Of a stretch of 7,460 bases of DNA, positions 5,740 to 7,460 are shown piece after piece. The notes beneath the pieces were generated by a model that was not told the DNA's origin, made no database searches, and was given only the letters and a program-made list of their open reading frames with translations. Made by a program: the position numbers and the translations under genes. The stretch is from JBEKVE01 sp049514335 (GTDB taxonomy: Bacteria; Actinomycetota; Acidimicrobiia; Acidimicrobiales; UBA8190): the NCBI GenBank assembly GCA_049514335.1, contig JBEKVE010000154.1, positions 1 to 7,460 of the forward strand, given 5' to 3'. Position 1 is the stretch's first letter; each line of letters starts with the position of its first letter.

Positions 5740-6736
5740 TGGCGAAACGGATGTCGAGGGTGCGTAGGTAGGTGTGCAGCCCGGCATCCTGCACGGGCAG
5801 GAGGTGGGCCGGCGCGCCGGAGCCGTTGTGGTGGCTGTGCCACAGGCCTGGGGGCGTCACGAAGGCGCCGCCCGGCTCCCAGTCGACGCGCTCGGGGTCG
5901 ACGATGGCGCCGTCGGGCCCGATGTCGGCGCCCACCAGGGTGAAGCACCCCGGCCGGCAGTCGACGATCAGGTCGAGGGCGATGCTCTGGTGGCGGTGGG
6001 GCCGTTGCACCTGGCCCTCGGGGAGCACCCCGAGCATGGCCCACAGGGTGTGGGTGGCGGTGAGGGTCTGGTCGTTGCGGGCGTTGCCGAGCAGCACGGC
6101 CACGCGGTTGCGGGCGGCGGCGCCGGGCTCGGCCGCCACCTGGGCCAGCCGCTCCCGGGCCTGCTCCCCGTCGAACCGGGTGGGCCTGAAGCGGGGCACC
6201 GACGGCCGCACCCCGAGGTAGGCGAGCAGCGGCGAGTCGTCGACCTGGTAGAGCACGGCGTCCTCGTCGGCGCGGTGCCGGGCGAGGGTGCAGCCCGGGA
6301 TGGTGATCACGTCACCGGCCCGCCACGCCACCGTGCCCGATGTCCCCTGGCCCTCGACGTCGGTGCCGCCCCGCCCCCGCAGGCAGTACACGAGGGTGCT
6401 GGTGGCGTCGGCGGTGATGTCGACGTGGTCGCCCGCTGTGATGCACACGAAGCGGGCGAGCAGAGACGGACCGGTGGCGGCCCAGGCGGTGCCGAGAGCG
6501 TCGGACAGGTCCAGTGAGACGGTGCGCGTCCCCGCCGCGGCGTGCAGGGCAGCCGGGAAGCAGCGCAGCGGCACCCCGGTGATGGAGCCCGAGCCGAGCG
6601 GGTCCACCGCCGCGCTGTACTCGTGGAAGCGCGCCTCACCGGTCCAGTCCTCGGTGGCCACGCCGACGGGGAGGACGGCGACGCCGCCCTCCACCGGGAC
6701 CGGGGACCCACCCGCCTCATTCGACTGCGGCGCCAT
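5735..6736 (-). CDS. Two-domain cupin protein (gentisate-dioxygenase-like bicupin)
   Basis: A 333-aa cytosolic bicupin. The first cupin (about 92-176) has the barrel pattern, including LVYCLRGRGGTDVEG and GDVITIPG, but no His-x-His. The second (about 232-315) carries RPHRHQSIALDLI, with H247, H249 and D255, plus LWHSHHN with H300, H302 and H303. These are the likely Fe(II) or other metal ligands. Gentisate and related dioxygenases share this architecture, but there the N-terminal cupin is normally the catalytic one, so the substrate remains open. The C-terminus (PVQDAGLHTYLRTLDIRFAT) is regular. ATG 6736 is chosen because similarity to cupin proteins begins soon after it; upstream translation is low-complexity. 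A GATACT hexamer ends 6 bases before this ATG, which would suit a leaderless transcript. No aromatic-degradation genes lie beside it. Confidence 0.85.
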   Translation of the reverse strand: MAPQSNEAGGSPVPVEGGVAVLPVGVATEDWTGEARFHEYSAAVDPLGSGSITGVPLRCFPAALHAAAGTRTVSLDLSDALGTAWAATGPSLLARFVCITAGDHVDITADATSTLVYCLRGRGGTDVEGQGTSGTVAWRAGDVITIPGCTLARHRADEDAVLYQVDDSPLLAYLGVRPSVPRFRPTRFDGEQARERLAQVAAEPGAAARNRVAVLLGNARNDQTLTATHTLWAMLGVLPEGQVQRPHRHQSIALDLIVDCRPGCFTLVGADIGPDGAIVDPERVDWEPGGAFVTPPGLWHSHHNGSGAPAHLLPVQDAGLHTYLRTLDIRFAT

Positions 6737-6742
6737 CCCACC

Positions 6743-6748
6743 AGTATC
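6743..6748 (-). promoter_or_regulatory. Possible leaderless promoter -10 for the cupin gene
   Basis: GATACT on the minus strand is followed by GGTGGG and then the ATG, so the expected start of transcription coincides with the A of the start codon. A ribosome binding site at normal distance is absent. The hexamer matches TATAAT at four of six positions, and no clear -35 is seen. Confidence 0.3.
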
Positions 6749-6772
6749 GGTCAACGGGCGTGGTCGTGCCGC

Positions 6773-6808
6773 GGCGCGGTGAGGCGTGTTGGCGCGGTGA
6801 GGCGTGTC
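6773..6808. repeat. Two 18-bp direct repeats
   Basis: GGCGCGGTGAGGCGTGTT (6773-6790) is followed immediately by GGCGCGGTGAGGCGTGTC (6791-6808), with one difference in 18, and a third partial copy GGCGCG (6809-6814). They lie 37-72 bases upstream of the cupin start and directly beside the near-palindrome at 6816. They may be regulator sites or a short minisatellite. Confidence 0.8.
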
Positions 6809-6815
6809 GGCGCGC

Positions 6816-6832
6816 TGTGACACCGTGTCGCA
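6816..6832. promoter_or_regulatory. 17-bp near-palindrome, candidate operator
   Basis: TGTGACAC (6816-6823) and GTGTCGCA (6825-6832) pair at seven of eight positions around a central C. Size and symmetry suit a dimeric regulator such as a TetR-type repressor. It lies 80-96 bases upstream of the cupin ATG. Its right arm is the reverse complement of the TGCGACAC core in the tandem array at 7364-7443. Confidence 0.45.
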
Positions 6833-6887
6833 TGGCGCGGCCCCGAGGGGTGGCGGGGCCGGCGCGACCGCCGGGAGCGTCCCGTGT

Positions 6888-6937
6888 TGGGGAAGACCTG
6901 GGGAGGACCTTGGGGAAAGGTTCGTCGAAATTGGGGA
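6888..6937 (+). repeat. Four TGGGGA elements at near-helical spacing
   Basis: TGGGGA occurs at 6888, 6899, 6911 and 6932, giving steps of 11, 12 and 21 bases, close to one, one and two DNA turns. Three copies read TGGGGAA. They end about 45 bases before the -35 hexamer at 6984. Repeated TGGG boxes at about 10-base steps are known as MraZ sites before mraZ, but no mraZ gene follows here. Confidence 0.55.
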
Positions 6938-6983
6938 ATCACGGCGAATTCTCTGGAGAACATATGGATTTCGCGCCGCGCTC

Positions 6984-7012
6984 TTGACCTTGGTGCAGGC
7001 CTGGCGCAGAGT
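6984..7012 (+). promoter_or_regulatory. Candidate plus-strand promoter TTGACC-N17-CAGAGT
   Basis: TTGACC (6984-6989) matches the -35 consensus at five of six, followed by a 17-base spacer and CAGAGT (7007-7012), which keeps the A at position 2 and T at position 6 of the TANNNT -10 pattern. Transcription would start near 7019, only about 6 bases before the ATG at 7025. The A/T-richer flank and upstream TGGGGA elements support a real promoter. Confidence 0.45.
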
Positions 7013-7024
7013 GTCACCAGTCGG

Positions 7025-7192
7025 ATGAACAACGACCTTCCGGAGACCGGAGAGAGCGCCGCAAGGCGGGATCGACGGGAAGAGGGGGGCGACGAGTTCG
7101 CCGGTCAGGCAGACGGTGGCGCAGCAGGAGGTTCCCTGGGACCGACACTGCGACACCCGGAACGGGGGTCGTCCGACTCCGGGGACGGGTGA
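7025..7192 (+). CDS. Doubtful 55-aa acidic ORF downstream of the candidate promoter
   Basis: The frame starts MNNDLPETGESAARRDRREE and is rich in Gly, Asp, Glu and Arg with no hydrophobic core, so it would be disordered. It has no ribosome binding site at normal distance but lies about 6 bases after the predicted transcript start, which would suit leaderless or near-leaderless translation. Third positions are much less biased to G/C than in the secure genes here, which argues against coding. The promoter may instead drive a gene or an RNA beyond the window. Confidence 0.2.
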   Translation: MNNDLPETGESAARRDRREEGGDEFAGQADGGAAGGSLGPTLRHPERGSSDSGDG

Positions 7193-7363
7193 GCTGTCAG
7201 CCGTAGGCGGGCCCCGAGGAGTGCGGGCGGCTTCGGTCGCACCGGCTACTCGGGGTCTTGCCGCGTCCGGGGTCAGATGCGCGGGGGCAGCGACGTGCGC
7301 CCCGGTCGACCATCCTGCCGAGGCACGCCGATCCGTGAGGTGCGCAGCGTGTGCGCGCCGTGG

Positions 7364-7443
7364 CACGCCTGCGACACAGCACGCCTGCGACACAGCACGC
7401 CTGCGACACAGCACGCCTGCGACACAGCACGCGTGCGACGCAG
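7364..7443. repeat. Tandem array of five 16-bp repeats
   Basis: CACGCCTGCGACACAG occurs four times without change (starts 7364, 7380, 7396, 7412). A fifth copy with two changes follows, CACGCGTGCGACGCAG (7428-7443), then a partial CACGCG. There are no spacers. A 16-base unit shifts frame at each copy, so the array is not selected as protein. Each exact unit holds TGCGACAC, also seen at 7149-7156 and, reversed, at 6825-6832. Confidence 0.9.
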
Positions 7444-7460
7444 CACGCGCCACGTCAGCG

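Larger units (their letters stand above)
6737..7460. other. Repeat-rich region without a secure gene
   Basis: About 720 bases upstream of the cupin gene. The minus-strand frame stays open almost to the window edge, but its translation is Arg/Pro/Ala low-complexity and runs through a 16-base repeat whose length shifts frame, so it is not a plausible protein. The region carries five distinct elements, listed separately: 18-bp direct repeats, a near-palindrome, TGGGGA elements, a plus-strand promoter and a 16-bp tandem array. Bases from about 6917 to 6975 are clearly richer in A/T than the rest of the window, as expected for a promoter region. Confidence 0.6.

Noticed and set aside
6888..7192. 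dcw-cluster start (mraZ) after the TGGGGA boxes
   Set aside because: No frame downstream in the window resembles MraZ; only the box pattern is suggestive.
7364..7443. CRISPR array
   Set aside because: Units of 16 bp are directly adjacent with no spacers and no cas gene nearby.
6737..7453. Extension of the cupin protein by 239 N-terminal residues
   Set aside because: The frame is open only because stops are rare in GC-rich DNA; it runs through frame-shifting 16-bp repeats and regulatory-looking DNA and has no protein-like composition.

Overview
The window reads as chromosomal DNA of a high-GC actinobacterium. The evidence is strong G/C bias at third codon positions, GTG starts, actinobacterial-looking proteins and short or leaderless 5' regions. 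The protein set would suit Acidimicrobiia or a relative, but that placement is inference. There is no integrase, transposase, phage gene, tRNA, rRNA or CRISPR array.

Layout, left to right: (1) positions 1-1344, minus strand, the N-terminal four fifths of formate--tetrahydrofolate ligase (fhs), cut by the window edge. (2) A ~150-base divergent intergenic region with a perfect 9-bp palindrome and a possible 15-codon leader ORF coupled to the fhs start. (3) 1497-2609, plus strand, a short amidase-signature hydrolase with an intact Lys/cis-Ser/Ser triad. (4) 2641-4655, minus strand, a two-gene unit: a 77-aa zinc-ribbon-like protein, then a PilB/GspE-type pilus assembly ATPase whose start overlaps the upstream stop as ATGA. 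The ATPase carries an MshEN-type N-terminal repeat (a c-di-GMP-binding module in relatives), with an intact first half and a degenerate second half. (5) 4656-5250, about 600 bases with no secure gene, holding a DosR/DevR-like box and a 33-codon Cys-rich minus-strand ORF with a good ribosome binding site. (6) 5251-5727, plus strand, an SRPBCC-fold protein, convergent with (7) 5735-6736, minus strand, a two-cupin protein whose metal ligands are only in the second cupin. The two stop codons lie in opposite arms of one small hairpin. (8) 6737-7460, non-coding or weakly coding DNA rich in repeats.

The genes do not form one pathway. fhs feeds one-carbon/folate metabolism. The amidase, SRPBCC and cupin proteins look like separate accessory metabolic enzymes of unknown substrate. 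The zinc-ribbon/PilB pair is the only likely operon. No clearly new multi-gene system is visible. The most unusual material is the regulatory-looking DNA at 6737-7460: two 18-bp direct repeats, a 17-bp near-palindrome, four TGGGGA elements at near-helical spacing, a TTGACC-N17-CAGAGT promoter, and five 16-bp tandem repeats that share the octamer TGCGACAC with the palindrome. The other main points of interest are the asymmetric MshEN module and its coupled zinc-ribbon partner.
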